Assembly (NCBI RefSeq): GCF_039524395.1
Contig: NZ_BAAAGO010000032.1
Origin: Micropruina glycogenica
Lineage (GTDB): Bacteria; Actinomycetota; Actinomycetes; Propionibacteriales; Propionibacteriaceae
Strand: one strand, 5' to 3'
Length of the DNA: 64,000 nucleotides
Made by a program: the position numbers and the translations under genes. Positions within the stretch are counted from its first letter, which is position 1; each line of letters starts with the position of its first letter. A model generated the notes under the pieces. That model had not been told where the DNA came from. It saw only the letters and a list, made by a program, of their open reading frames with translations, and made no database searches. Positions 43,708 through 52,137 of this stretch are shown piece after piece.

Positions 43708-44823
43708 GTGCGCACCGATGTGGAGTCACTGGACGAGTTCGACGCGCACCTGGGCAGCACCGGGTCGCTGGCCGGGGTGGTCGTGCAGTCGGTCGACCTG
43801 ACCCGCCGCTCGGCGGTGCTGCGTGAGGCCGACGTGGGCGGCGCGATCTTTCTCGGATGCCGGCTGCGGCCCGGCGACGCCTCACAACTCGCGCGCGCCG
43901 GCGCCCTGGTGTTCCCCCGGCTGCCCGATCTGCCGTTCGATCCGTACCGTCCGGCGCTCTACACCGCCGAGGAGCTGTACCGGGGCCTGGAGCGCGGGTA
44001 CGCCGACACCCCCGACGCCCGCATCTTCGCCTGGGCCCGTGCCCAGTTGCGACCCGGCGGGCTGGACGCAGACCTGTCCGCGGCCCTGCACGACCACGCG
44101 ATCAGCGAGGCACTGCACGAGGCCATCGACGGCGCCGAACACGTGGTCGGCGTGATGGGCGGCCACGCGCAACGCCGCGGCAGCGAGCCGTATCGGGCCA
44201 GCGCCCACCTGGGTCACACGCTGGCCGGCGCCGGGGTGCTGGTGGTTTCGGGCGGCGGGCCGGGCTCGATGGAGGCCGCCAACCTGGGGGCATCGTTCGC
44301 CGGGTCGGTCGCCGAACTGGACGCCGCGATCGGCGCCCTGGCCGCCGCCGAGTCGTGGTCGCACGACATCACCGCCTGGGCGCGATCGGCCCAGCAGGTG
44401 CGCCGCGACTACCCGTGCACCCGACAGTCACTGGGCATTCCAACCTGGTTCTACGGCCACGAACCGCCCAACCTGTTCGCCTCGGGCATCGCCAAGTACT
44501 TCACCAACGCGTTGCGCGAAGACTTTCTGTTGCGGCTGTGCCGGGCCGGGGTCGTGTACCTGCCCGGAGCGGCCGGCACCGTGCAAGAAGTGTTTCAGGC
44601 CGTCACACCCAACTACTACGCGCCCGAAGGTGAACCGACGGTGCCGCTGGTGCTGGTGGGCGCCCGATACTGGACCGAAACCGTGCCCGTGTGGCCCCTG
44701 CTGCAGTCTCTCGCGAAAGGGCGCACGATGGCGTCGAGCATTCAGCTGGTCGACAGCGTCGACGAGGCCTTTGCAGCACTCAGCGCAGCCGGGCGTGCCG
44801 CAGTGCCGAGAGCCCTCGGCTGA
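43708..44823 (+). CDS. LOG-family (Rossmann nucleotide-binding) protein
   Basis: 371 residues. The central domain has VVGVMGGHAQRRG, the nucleotide loop VVSGGGPGSMEAANLGA, and YLPGAAGTVQEVFQ, which corresponds to the PGGxGTxxE motif of LOG/cytokinin-riboside phosphohydrolases, here with Ala in place of Gly. The N-terminal 130 residues are an extra domain found in a larger LOG-like subgroup. GTG 43708 was chosen. Its 3' end overlaps gabD2 (opposite strand) by 44 bp. Hydrolase activity on a nucleotide is inference. Confidence 0.85.
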   Translation: MRTDVESLDEFDAHLGSTGSLAGVVVQSVDLTRRSAVLREADVGGAIFLGCRLRPGDASQLARAGALVFPRLPDLPFDPYRPALYTAEELYRGLERGYADTPDARIFAWARAQLRPGGLDADLSAALHDHAISEALHEAIDGAEHVVGVMGGHAQRRGSEPYRASAHLGHTLAGAGVLVVSGGGPGSMEAANLGASFAGSVAELDAAIGALAAAESWSHDITAWARSAQQVRRDYPCTRQSLGIPTWFYGHEPPNLFASGIAKYFTNALREDFLLRLCRAGVVYLPGAAGTVQEVFQAVTPNYYAPEGEPTVPLVLVGARYWTETVPVWPLLQSLAKGRTMASSIQLVDSVDEAFAALSAAGRAAVPRALG

Positions 44824-46348
44824 ACAGCGCCGCGAACTTCTCCTGGGCGTCGCGGGCCGCGGCCAGCGAGCCCGCCCGCTGCTCCGCGACGCTCTGCACG
44901 ACGGTGAACCGCAGCAGCCCGTCAGCACCGTGCCGTCCGCCCGTGCCGGACTCACCGCGCGCGCCCATGGCAGCGCCGGTCGCACCCCACGAGGCCAGGA
45001 ACGTCTCGTTGATGCTCACGGTGCCGCAGCGCAAGCGGCGGGCGAGCGCGCGGGCGGCGCAGCGGTCGGCGCTGACGATGACGGCCTGCAGGCCGTAGTC
45101 GGAATCGTTGATCAGGCGTACGGCAGCGTCGTCGTCGGCGACCCGGTAGACGCTCAGCACGGGGCCGAAGGTCTCGGCGTCGCGCACGTCCATGGCGGCG
45201 GTGACGTTGTCGAGCACGGTCGGGGCGTACACCCAGGGCCCGACGTCGGGGCGTGGATGGCCACCGGTGAGAACGGCGGCGCCGTGTCGCACGGCGTCGC
45301 GCACGTGCGCATCCACCCTGGCCATCTGATCGGCACCGAACAGGGTGCCCATGTCGTAGCCGTAGTCGAGCGCGACGCCCAACCGCATGTCGTCGACCGC
45401 GGGTATCAGCCGAGCCAGAAACGCCTCGGCGATCGCGGCGTGCAGCACCAGCCGCTCGGTATGCACACACACCTGGCCCGCACCGGCGAAGGCACCGCGC
45501 AGGGCGACGTCGACCGCCAGGTCGAGGTCGGCGTCGCGTCGCACGTAGAGGGCGTTCTTGCCGCCGAGTTCGAGCGAACAACCCACCATGCGCTCGGCGG
45601 CCAGCTTCGCGACCCGCCGTCCGACCGCCGTCGACCCGGTGAAGCACACGTAGTCGGCGCGGCGAACCAGGGCGTCACCCACCACGCCTCCGTCGCCCAC
45701 CACCACCTGCAGCACCCCCTGCGGCAGGCCGGCTTCGACCAGCAGTCGCACCCCCCACAGCACCGACAGGCTGGTCAGCGGGTCGGGCCGCAGCACCACC
45801 GCGTTGCCGGCCAGCAGAGCGGCCAACGCATCGCCCAGCGACAGGGCGAACGGGTAGTTCCAGGGCGTGATGATGCCGACCACTCCCCGTGGCAGGCGTT
45901 GCTCGGTGGCCGTGCACAGCACCGGCATCGCCCCGCGCACCCGCCGTGGGGCGAGCAGCGCGGCGGCCGAGCGGGCGTAGAAGCGGGCCACGTTCGCCAC
46001 CTCGGCGACCTCTTCGAACGCGTTCGCGCGGGTCTTGCCGGTTTCGAGCTGAATCAGGTCGAGCACCTCGTCGCGGCGGGCCAGCAGCTTGTCGTGAAAG
46101 CCGAGCACGACCGCGGCCCGGCGCTTGTGGCCAAGGGATTTCCACACCCGTAGCGCCGGACGAGCCTGCTGCACGGCCAGAGCGACGTCCGACACCGTCG
46201 ATTGGGGCACCCGGGCGAGCAGTTCGCCACTCAGCGGGGTGTGGACGCTGCGCAGTTCAGCGGCTTCGTCGGCGACGATGCCTTCGGTGAGGTGTGCGAT
46301 GAGTGCGGGATCGAGAACCTGCCCCAGCTCCTCGACGAACGACCGCAT
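44780..46348 (-). CDS. gabD2: Succinate-semialdehyde dehydrogenase (GabD2-like)
   Basis: 522-residue NAD(P)-dependent aldehyde dehydrogenase. Motifs: GIITPWNYPFALSLGDALAA, FTGSTAVGRRVA, catalytic Glu region LELGGKNALYV and catalytic Cys in GAGQVCVHTERL, and TFGPVLSVYRV. The long N-terminus (SFVEELGQVLDPALI) and sequence are like the actinobacterial GabD2 group rather than GabD1. Expected role: oxidation of succinic semialdehyde from GABA or 2-oxoglutarate. It overlaps the LOG gene convergently by 44 bp. Confidence 0.88.
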   Translation of the reverse strand: MRSFVEELGQVLDPALIAHLTEGIVADEAAELRSVHTPLSGELLARVPQSTVSDVALAVQQARPALRVWKSLGHKRRAAVVLGFHDKLLARRDEVLDLIQLETGKTRANAFEEVAEVANVARFYARSAAALLAPRRVRGAMPVLCTATEQRLPRGVVGIITPWNYPFALSLGDALAALLAGNAVVLRPDPLTSLSVLWGVRLLVEAGLPQGVLQVVVGDGGVVGDALVRRADYVCFTGSTAVGRRVAKLAAERMVGCSLELGGKNALYVRRDADLDLAVDVALRGAFAGAGQVCVHTERLVLHAAIAEAFLARLIPAVDDMRLGVALDYGYDMGTLFGADQMARVDAHVRDAVRHGAAVLTGGHPRPDVGPWVYAPTVLDNVTAAMDVRDAETFGPVLSVYRVADDDAAVRLINDSDYGLQAVIVSADRCAARALARRLRCGTVSINETFLASWGATGAAMGARGESGTGGRHGADGLLRFTVVQSVAEQRAGSLAAARDAQEKFAALFSRGLSALRHARLR

Positions 46349-46369
46349 TGCATCAGGGTACGCGCACTG

Positions 46370-47608
46370 CTACCCGGCCGCTTGGGACGCCGCCAACTGC
46401 CCGCACGCGCCGTCGATCTCGCGGCCCCTGGTGTCGCGCACGGTGACCGCCACGCCACGCCGCTCCAGCACCCGCACGAAAGCGCGCTCGTCGTCGCGCC
46501 GCGAGGCCGTCCATTTCGAGCCGGGTGTCGGGTTCAGCGGGATCAGGTTGACGTGCACCCAGCCGTACCCGCCGTCGCGGCGCAGCACGTCGGCCAGCAT
46601 CGCTGCCCGCTCGGGCTGGTCGTTCACGTCACGAATCAGCGCGTACTCGATCGACACCCGGCGCTTGGTGGCCACAAAATAGGCGTGGGCGGCGTCGATG
46701 AGTTCGGCGACGTTCCAACGCGTGTTGATCGGGCACAGCTCGTCGCGCAGTTCGTCGTCGGGCGCGTGCAGGCTGACGGCCAGGGTGACCGGCAGCCCCT
46801 CGGTGGCGAGTTGATCGATGCGGGGCACCAGCCCCACGGTCGACACCGTGATGCCGCGGGCGCTGATGCCCAGGCCGTGCGGCCCCGGCGCGGTGAGGGT
46901 GCGAACGGTGGCCATGATGGCTTTGTAGTTGGCCAGCGGCTCACCCATGCCCATGAACACGATGTTGTTGATGCGGCCCGGGCCGCCCGGAATCTGCCCA
47001 TCGGCCAGTGTGCGGGCACCCGCGAGCACCTGGGCGAGAATCTCGGCGGCGCTCAGGTTGCGTTGCAGGCCGCCCTGGCCCGTGGCGCAGAACGGGCAGG
47101 CCATGCCGCAGCCGGCCTGCGAGCTGATGCACAGCGTGGCGCGATTGCGTCCATTGCCGGACGCCCTGATGCCCGGCACGCCGTAACGCATCAGCACCGA
47201 CTCGATCAGCGACCCGTCGTGCAGCCGCCACAAGGTCTTCAGCGTGGTGCCGCCGTCACAGCTCAGCGGCCGCACGTCGGTGAGCAGCCGGGGCAGAAAC
47301 GCCTCGGCGACCCGTTGCCGATCCTCTGCCGGTAGGTCCGTCCAGCCCGCCGGGTCGAGGTCGAGGCCCTCGAACACGTGCCGCGAGATCTGGTCGGCGC
47401 GAAACCTCGGCAGGCCCAGGGCGACCACCGCGTCGCGGCGTTCGGCCTCGGTGAGGTCGAGCCAGTGCTGTGGCGCCTTGCCGCGCCGGGTGGGTGCCAT
47501 GGTGAGCGGCACGGTCGCCCCGGCCCTGACGCGATCTTCGAGGGCTGCGTAGGCGCTCACCTCGTCGTCGCGCAGCCGGTCGGTGGCGGGTGGTTGCGGG
47601 TTCGTCAT
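46370..47608 (-). CDS. rlmN: 23S rRNA/tRNA adenine-C2 methyltransferase RlmN
   Basis: Radical SAM enzyme that methylates A2503 of 23S rRNA and A37 of some tRNAs. 412 residues: N-terminal accessory domain, SAM-cluster motif QAGCGMACPFCATGQ (three Cys), GMGEPLANY, and the C-terminal part with the methyl-carrying Cys in the DVNDQPERA-downstream region and RGREIDGACGQLA. Complete and of normal length for actinobacteria. It starts 7 bp after the cdsA stop. Confidence 0.96.
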   Translation of the reverse strand: MTNPQPPATDRLRDDEVSAYAALEDRVRAGATVPLTMAPTRRGKAPQHWLDLTEAERRDAVVALGLPRFRADQISRHVFEGLDLDPAGWTDLPAEDRQRVAEAFLPRLLTDVRPLSCDGGTTLKTLWRLHDGSLIESVLMRYGVPGIRASGNGRNRATLCISSQAGCGMACPFCATGQGGLQRNLSAAEILAQVLAGARTLADGQIPGGPGRINNIVFMGMGEPLANYKAIMATVRTLTAPGPHGLGISARGITVSTVGLVPRIDQLATEGLPVTLAVSLHAPDDELRDELCPINTRWNVAELIDAAHAYFVATKRRVSIEYALIRDVNDQPERAAMLADVLRRDGGYGWVHVNLIPLNPTPGSKWTASRRDDERAFVRVLERRGVAVTVRDTRGREIDGACGQLAASQAAG

Positions 47609-47615
47609 CGCCTGC

Positions 47616-48497
47616 TCAGTTCGGAATCAGCAGATAGAGGATCAACCAGGCAACCGGCGAGGCGACCAGAATCGAGTCGAGCCGGTCCATCGCGCCGCCG
47701 TGGCCGGGCAGGAACGACGACATGTCCTTGATGCCCACGTCGCGCTTGATCAGCGACTCGATCAGGTCGCCGCAGGTGCCGGCCAGCACGATGCACACCG
47801 CGAGCAGCAGGCCGACCCACCACGCGGCGCCGAGCCACCACACGGTCAGCGGGATCGCGACGGCGGTTGCCAGCCCGAACGAGCCGGCCAGGCCCTCCCA
47901 GGTCTTCTTCGGGCTGATCTGCGGAGCCATCGGGGTCTTGCCCCAGCGGGCGCCGATGGCGAAGCCGCCGGTGTCGGTGCCCATCACGACCAGCAGAATC
48001 GTCGCCATCTTCGCCGAGCCGTGGGGCGAGGCCAGAATCAGGCCGGCGAACGAGCCGAGCAGCGGAATGTAGCCGATCGTGAACAGGCTGGCCGCGGCGT
48101 CCTTGACGTAGCCGGCGGCACCGCCGGGCATGCGCCAGATCAGTGCGGCCAGCACGGTGGCGCCGAGAAAACCCAGCAGCACCGAGTGCCACGGCAGCGC
48201 GGTCTGACCCTCTTGGGTGGCGGCCGCGTACGAACCGCAGATCACCGCGATGGTGCCGGCACCGATGGGCCAGACCGCCGAGTTCATGCCGATGCGCTTG
48301 AGCGCATCGTGCAGTTCGACGGTGCCGAGGGTGAGCATGGCGGTGACCAGCAGCACGAACCCCCAGTGCCAATACACGAGGGTGAGCACCACGGTGGCGG
48401 CCAGCCCGAGGCCGACCAGAATGGCGGCAGGCAGGTCCCGGCCGGCACGTGACTTTCGTACGGCCGGCTCGGCGGGAACCCCCTGCTCGGCCACCAT
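47616..48497 (-). CDS. cdsA: Phosphatidate cytidylyltransferase
   Basis: Makes CDP-diacylglycerol from phosphatidic acid and CTP; about eight transmembrane helices in 293 residues. The C-terminal signature appears in GTCGDLIESLIKRDVGIKDMSSFLPGHGGAMDRLDSI (residues about 245-282). An N-terminal charged segment (AEQGVPAEPAVRKSRAGRD) precedes the first helix, as in actinobacteria. The start shares one base with the frr stop. Confidence 0.95.
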   Translation of the reverse strand: MVAEQGVPAEPAVRKSRAGRDLPAAILVGLGLAATVVLTLVYWHWGFVLLVTAMLTLGTVELHDALKRIGMNSAVWPIGAGTIAVICGSYAAATQEGQTALPWHSVLLGFLGATVLAALIWRMPGGAAGYVKDAAASLFTIGYIPLLGSFAGLILASPHGSAKMATILLVVMGTDTGGFAIGARWGKTPMAPQISPKKTWEGLAGSFGLATAVAIPLTVWWLGAAWWVGLLLAVCIVLAGTCGDLIESLIKRDVGIKDMSSFLPGHGGAMDRLDSILVASPVAWLILYLLIPN

Positions 48498-49054
48498 CAG
48501 ACCTCCAGCAGCTCCGCTTCTTTGGACTTCAGCAGCTCATCGATGCTGTCGACGTACTTCTTGGTGACACCGTCGAGGGTCTTCTCGGCTCCGCGGGCGT
48601 CGTCTTCGCCGACCTCTTTGTCTTTCACCAGCTTGTGCACCGAGTCGTTGGCGTGCCGGCGAATGTTGCGCACCGCCACCCGTCCTTCTTCGGCCTTGTG
48701 CTTGGCGAGCTTGACGTAGTCTCGGCGCCGGTCTTCGCTCAACTGCGGCATCACGACGCGAATCACGTTGCCGTCGTTGGCGGGGTTGACGCCCAGGTCG
48801 CTGTCGCGAATGGCCTTCTCGATGCCGGCCATCGACGAACGGTCGAAGGGGCTGATCAGTACCGTGCGGGCCTCGGGCACCTGAAAGGTGGCGAGCTGCT
48901 GCAGCGGCGTCGGCGACCCGTAGTAGTCGACCATCAGCTTGTTGAACATAGCCGGGTGGGCGCGTCCGGTGCGAATCGCCGCGAACTCTTCGCGGGCGTG
49001 CTCGACGGCACCCTTCATCTTGCTTTCGGCGTCAGAGATGATGTCGGGAATCAT
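48497..49054 (-). CDS. frr: Ribosome recycling factor
   Basis: Splits post-termination ribosomes with EF-G. 185 residues, three-helix bundle plus alpha/beta domain; IRTGRAHPAMFNKLMVDYYG, PFDRSSMAGIEKAI and RDYVKLAKHKAEEGRVAVRN are clearly of this family. It lies 14 bp downstream of pyrH and overlaps cdsA, forming the pyrH-frr-cdsA-rlmN transcript. Confidence 0.97.
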   Translation of the reverse strand: MIPDIISDAESKMKGAVEHAREEFAAIRTGRAHPAMFNKLMVDYYGSPTPLQQLATFQVPEARTVLISPFDRSSMAGIEKAIRDSDLGVNPANDGNVIRVVMPQLSEDRRRDYVKLAKHKAEEGRVAVRNIRRHANDSVHKLVKDKEVGEDDARGAEKTLDGVTKKYVDSIDELLKSKEAELLEV

Positions 49055-49068
49055 CGGGCGCTCCTTTC

Positions 49069-49779
49069 TCAGGCGTGGACGGTGGTACCGATCTTCTCAC
49101 CCTGCACGACGCGCAGAATGTTGCCCTCGACACCGAGGTCGAAGAAGATCATCGGCAGCTTGTTGTCGCGGGCGAGGCTGATCGCGGTGGCGTCGGCCAC
49201 CTTCAGGTCGCGGGCCAGGTAATCGTCGTAGGTGAGTTCATCGAAGCGCTGGGCGTTCGGGTTCTTCTTGGGGTCGGAGTCGTAGACGCCGTCGGTGCCC
49301 TGTTTGCCCATCAGCAGTACGTCCGCACCGATCTCGAGGGCCCGCTGCGCGGCGACGGTGTCGGTGGAGAAGTACGGCATACCCGAGCCGGCACCGAAGA
49401 TGACCACCCGGCCCTTCTCGAGGTGGCGTTCGGCGCGGCGCGGAATGTAGGGCTCGGCCACTTGGCCCATCTCGATGGCGGTCTGCACCCGGGTCTGTAC
49501 GCCGGCCTTCTCGGTGAAGTCCTGCAGGGCCAGGCAGTTCATCACGGTGCCCAGCATGCCCATGTAGTCGGCCCGGTCGCGGTCCATGCCGCGCTCGCTC
49601 AGTTCGGCGCCGCGAAAGAAGTTGCCGCCGCCGATGACGACCGCCACCTGCACGCCGGCGTTCACCACCGACTTGATCTGGGCGGCCAGGCTGGCCACCA
49701 CGTCGGGGTCGACGCCGATGCCGCGCGAGCCGCCGAACATCTCGCCGGACAGCTTGAGCATGATGCGGTGGTAGGTCAT
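49069..49779 (-). CDS. pyrH: Uridylate kinase
   Basis: Bacterial UMP kinase, hexameric amino-acid-kinase fold, feeds UTP/CTP synthesis. 236 residues: RIMLKLSGEMFGG, VAVVIGGGNFFRG, and AFNALALQ-type helix as DYMGMLGTVMNCLALQDF; GTGMPYFSTDTVAAQRALEI appears here as GSGMPYF. ATG 49779 was preferred to the frame to 49821 because homology starts at TYHRIML. A terminator-like hairpin precedes the gene, so it has its own promoter. Confidence 0.96.
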   Translation of the reverse strand: MTYHRIMLKLSGEMFGGSRGIGVDPDVVASLAAQIKSVVNAGVQVAVVIGGGNFFRGAELSERGMDRDRADYMGMLGTVMNCLALQDFTEKAGVQTRVQTAIEMGQVAEPYIPRRAERHLEKGRVVIFGAGSGMPYFSTDTVAAQRALEIGADVLLMGKQGTDGVYDSDPKKNPNAQRFDELTYDDYLARDLKVADATAISLARDNKLPMIFFDLGVEGNILRVVQGEKIGTTVHA

Positions 49780-49890
49780 GGGCGTGACTGCTCCTCGTGG
49801 TGAGATCGGGGCTGGGCTCACTCTAGTCGTGACCCGCGTGACCGGACGACTCGGCCGGCAGCGCCGGACTCTCGCCGACCGCCGATGAGC

Positions 49891-49927
49891 CGAACGGCCG
49901 ACCGGGGCGATCCCGATCGGCCGTTCG
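49891..49927 (-). terminator. Terminator-like hairpin after tsf
   Basis: Arms CGAACGGCCGA and TCGGCCGTTCG (11 bp, perfect) around a 15-base loop, 11 bp downstream of the tsf stop and upstream of pyrH. It probably ends the rpsB-tsf transcript. No U-tract follows. Confidence 0.65.
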
Positions 49928-49938
49928 TGGTGATTTCG

Positions 49939-50751
49939 TCAGGCGCCCGCTGCGAAGCGGACGAAGCGCTTCACGGTGACACCGTTCTCTTTCAGAAGCT
50001 GGCCGACGGTCTTCTTGTCGTCCGAGACCGAAGCCTGCTCGAGCAGCACCACGTCTTTGTAGAAGCCGCCGAGGCGGCCCTCGACGATGCGCGGAATGAT
50101 CTGCGCGGGCTTGCCGTCTTCTTTCGCGGTGAGCTCGGCGATGTGCCGCTCGTGAGCGAGCACCTCGGCCGGAACGTCGTCGCGGGTCACGTACTGCGGC
50201 GACATGGCGGCGATCTGCATGGCGATGCCACGCACGAAGTCTTCGTCACCGCCGTCGTACTCGACCATGACGCCCACCTGCGGCGGCAGGTCTTGCGACC
50301 GCTTGTGCAGGTAGATGCTGACATCGCCGTCGTAGTTGGCCGCGTTGGCCACTTCGAGCTTCTCGCCGATCTTGGCGGCCAGTTCGGCCACCGTGTCGCC
50401 GACGGTCTTGCCGGAGGCGAGCACCACGGCGTTGGCCGCGGCTACGTCGGTCGCGCCCGACCCGTCGACAGCCTGGGCGATCTCGTCGGCCAGGGCCACG
50501 AACTCGGCGTTCTTGGCCACGAAGTCGGTTTCGGCGGCCAGGTGGATCACGCTCTTGCCGGCCGAGGCGACCAGGCCGTTGCTGGCCTCACGGTCGGAGC
50601 GCTTGGCCATCTTGGCCTGGCCGGTCACCCGCAGGATCTCGACCGCGGCCTCGAAGTCGCCGTCGGCCTCGGTGAGGGCCTTCTTGGCGTCCATCATGCC
50701 CGCGCCGGTGGCGTCGCGGAGCTTCTTCACATCAGCGGCAGTGATTGCCAT
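49939..50751 (-). CDS. tsf: Elongation factor Ts
   Basis: Nucleotide exchange factor for EF-Tu. 270 residues: N-terminal UBA-like domain (TAADVKKLRDATGAGMMDAK), core with SVIHLAAETDFVAKNAEFV, and the C-terminal dimer-type region. Start 13 bp after the rpsB stop, so they are cotranscribed as usual. Confidence 0.97.
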   Translation of the reverse strand: MAITAADVKKLRDATGAGMMDAKKALTEADGDFEAAVEILRVTGQAKMAKRSDREASNGLVASAGKSVIHLAAETDFVAKNAEFVALADEIAQAVDGSGATDVAAANAVVLASGKTVGDTVAELAAKIGEKLEVANAANYDGDVSIYLHKRSQDLPPQVGVMVEYDGGDEDFVRGIAMQIAAMSPQYVTRDDVPAEVLAHERHIAELTAKEDGKPAQIIPRIVEGRLGGFYKDVVLLEQASVSDDKKTVGQLLKENGVTVKRFVRFAAGA

Positions 50752-50764
50752 GTCTTGCTTGCTC

Positions 50765-51751
50765 TCAGTTCTCTTCGGTGGTGGACACTTCGGCCTCGAT
50801 GGTCGGATCGACGGTCTCGTTGGCGGCGATCTCGGCGGTCTCGACCTCTTCGGCGACCTCGGCGGACTCGACGGCGGCACCGGCGACAGCGCCCTCGACC
50901 TCGTCGGCCAGCTCGTTGGCCTGCACGTCGGAGCCCTCGACGGCCTCGGACTCGCGGACCTCGGCAGCGGCGGCGGGAGCAGCCTCGTCGGCGGCACCCA
51001 GCAGCTCACGCTCCCAGTCGGCCATCGGCTCGGCCTCTTCACCGGTGGTGGAGGCGGCCCGGCTGCGGGCCAGCAGTCCCTCGGCCACGGCGTCGGCCAC
51101 CACGCGGGTCAGCAGGGCGACGGAACGGATCGCGTCGTCGTTGCCGGGGATCGCGAAGTCGACCTCGTCGGGGTCGCAGTTGGTGTCGAGAATGCCGACG
51201 ATCGGAATGCGCAGCTTGCGGGCCTCGTCGATCGCGAGGTGCTCCTTCTTGGTGTCGACCACCCAGACCGCCTGCGGCAGCTTGCCCATGTCGCGAATAC
51301 CCGACAGGGTTTTGGCCAGCTTGTCCTTCTTGCGGCGCTGCTGCAGCAGCTCCTTCTTGGTCAGCCCCGAGGCGGCGACGTCGTCGAAGTTGAGGCCCTC
51401 GAGCTCCTTCATCTTGCCGATGCGCTTGCTGATGGTGGCGAAGTTGGTGAGCATGCCGCCCAGCCAGCGCTGGTTCACGTACGGCATACCGACGCGGGTG
51501 GCCTGCTCGGCGATCGCTTCCTGGGCCTGCTTCTTGGTGCCCACGAACAGAATCTGGCCGCCACGCGCGACGGTGTCGCGCACGAAGGCGTACGCCTGGT
51601 CGATGTAGGTGAGCGACTGCTGCAGGTCGATGATGTAGATGCCGTTGCGCTCGGCGAAGATGAACTTCTTCATCTTCGGGTTCCAGCGGCGGGTCTGGTG
51701 CCCGAAGTGGACGCCGCTCTCGAGCAGTTGACGGGTGGTGACGACGGCCAC
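50765..51751 (-). CDS. rpsB: 30S ribosomal protein S2
   Basis: 328 residues. The conserved S2 body starts VTTRQLLESGVHFGHQTRRW and includes WLGGMLTNFATI and AIRSVALLTRVVADAVAEG. After residue ~245 it carries an 80-residue Glu/Ala-rich acidic tail, longer than usual but common in actinobacteria. GTG 51751 is preceded by AAAGGA; a longer frame to 51940 covers the leader and was rejected. A TATAAT promoter lies 195 bp upstream. Confidence 0.96.
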   Translation of the reverse strand: MAVVTTRQLLESGVHFGHQTRRWNPKMKKFIFAERNGIYIIDLQQSLTYIDQAYAFVRDTVARGGQILFVGTKKQAQEAIAEQATRVGMPYVNQRWLGGMLTNFATISKRIGKMKELEGLNFDDVAASGLTKKELLQQRRKKDKLAKTLSGIRDMGKLPQAVWVVDTKKEHLAIDEARKLRIPIVGILDTNCDPDEVDFAIPGNDDAIRSVALLTRVVADAVAEGLLARSRAASTTGEEAEPMADWERELLGAADEAAPAAAAEVRESEAVEGSDVQANELADEVEGAVAGAAVESAEVAEEVETAEIAANETVDPTIEAEVSTTEEN

Positions 51752-51945
51752 GGCCGGTCCTTTCTTGCGGGACACGCCTATGCGGCGCGGTTGACCCGCG
51801 ATGAGTTGTTCGAGCCGAACGGTTCGGCCCGCCTGATGCGACCGTTGCGCGCCACCCCTTGCGGGGACCACGGCGGCAACCCGTCGAGCGCGACGGTTCG
51901 AGGTTGCATGCGAAGTCGATCCGGATGTCCGGATCGCCACCGGCG

Positions 51946-51975
51946 ATTATACGACGAAGCGACGCCCGAGCCCAA
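51946..51975 (-). promoter_or_regulatory. Promoter of rpsB-tsf
   Basis: On the minus strand, TTGGGC (51975-51970) and a consensus TATAAT (51951-51946) are separated by 18 bp. The predicted transcript starts near 51939, giving a 5' leader of about 190 nt before the rpsB GTG, long enough for the S2 autoregulation known in other bacteria. The leader contains a short inverted repeat at 51814-51828. Confidence 0.7.
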
Positions 51976-51999
51976 ACCAGGAATGCTGCACCCCCGGCC

Positions 52000-52049
52000 A
52001 TCCCGGCGAACGCCGGGATCTCGACCGTCATCCCGGCGAACGCCGGGAT
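52000..52049. repeat. Two tandem 20-bp palindromes
   Basis: ATCCCGGCGAACGCCGGGAT occurs at 52000-52019 and 52030-52049, period exactly 30 bp. Each is a perfect stem with a 2-base centre. A variant lies at 63790-63809. They sit upstream of rpsB in the divergent region with the M23 gene. Short palindromes of this kind are dispersed in many high-GC genomes; whether they end transcripts is open. Confidence 0.85.
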
Positions 52050-52137
52050 CTCCAGGAATCACAAGCCAGGGTGACGTCGCGGATCGAGTTTGAACACTTT
52101 CGGCCAGCCGGTCGCTCAATGAATGGCGGAGGGGTTG

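Noticed and set aside
52000..52049. CRISPR-like array
   Set aside because: Only two units, the 10-bp gap is too short for a spacer, and no cas genes are present in the window.
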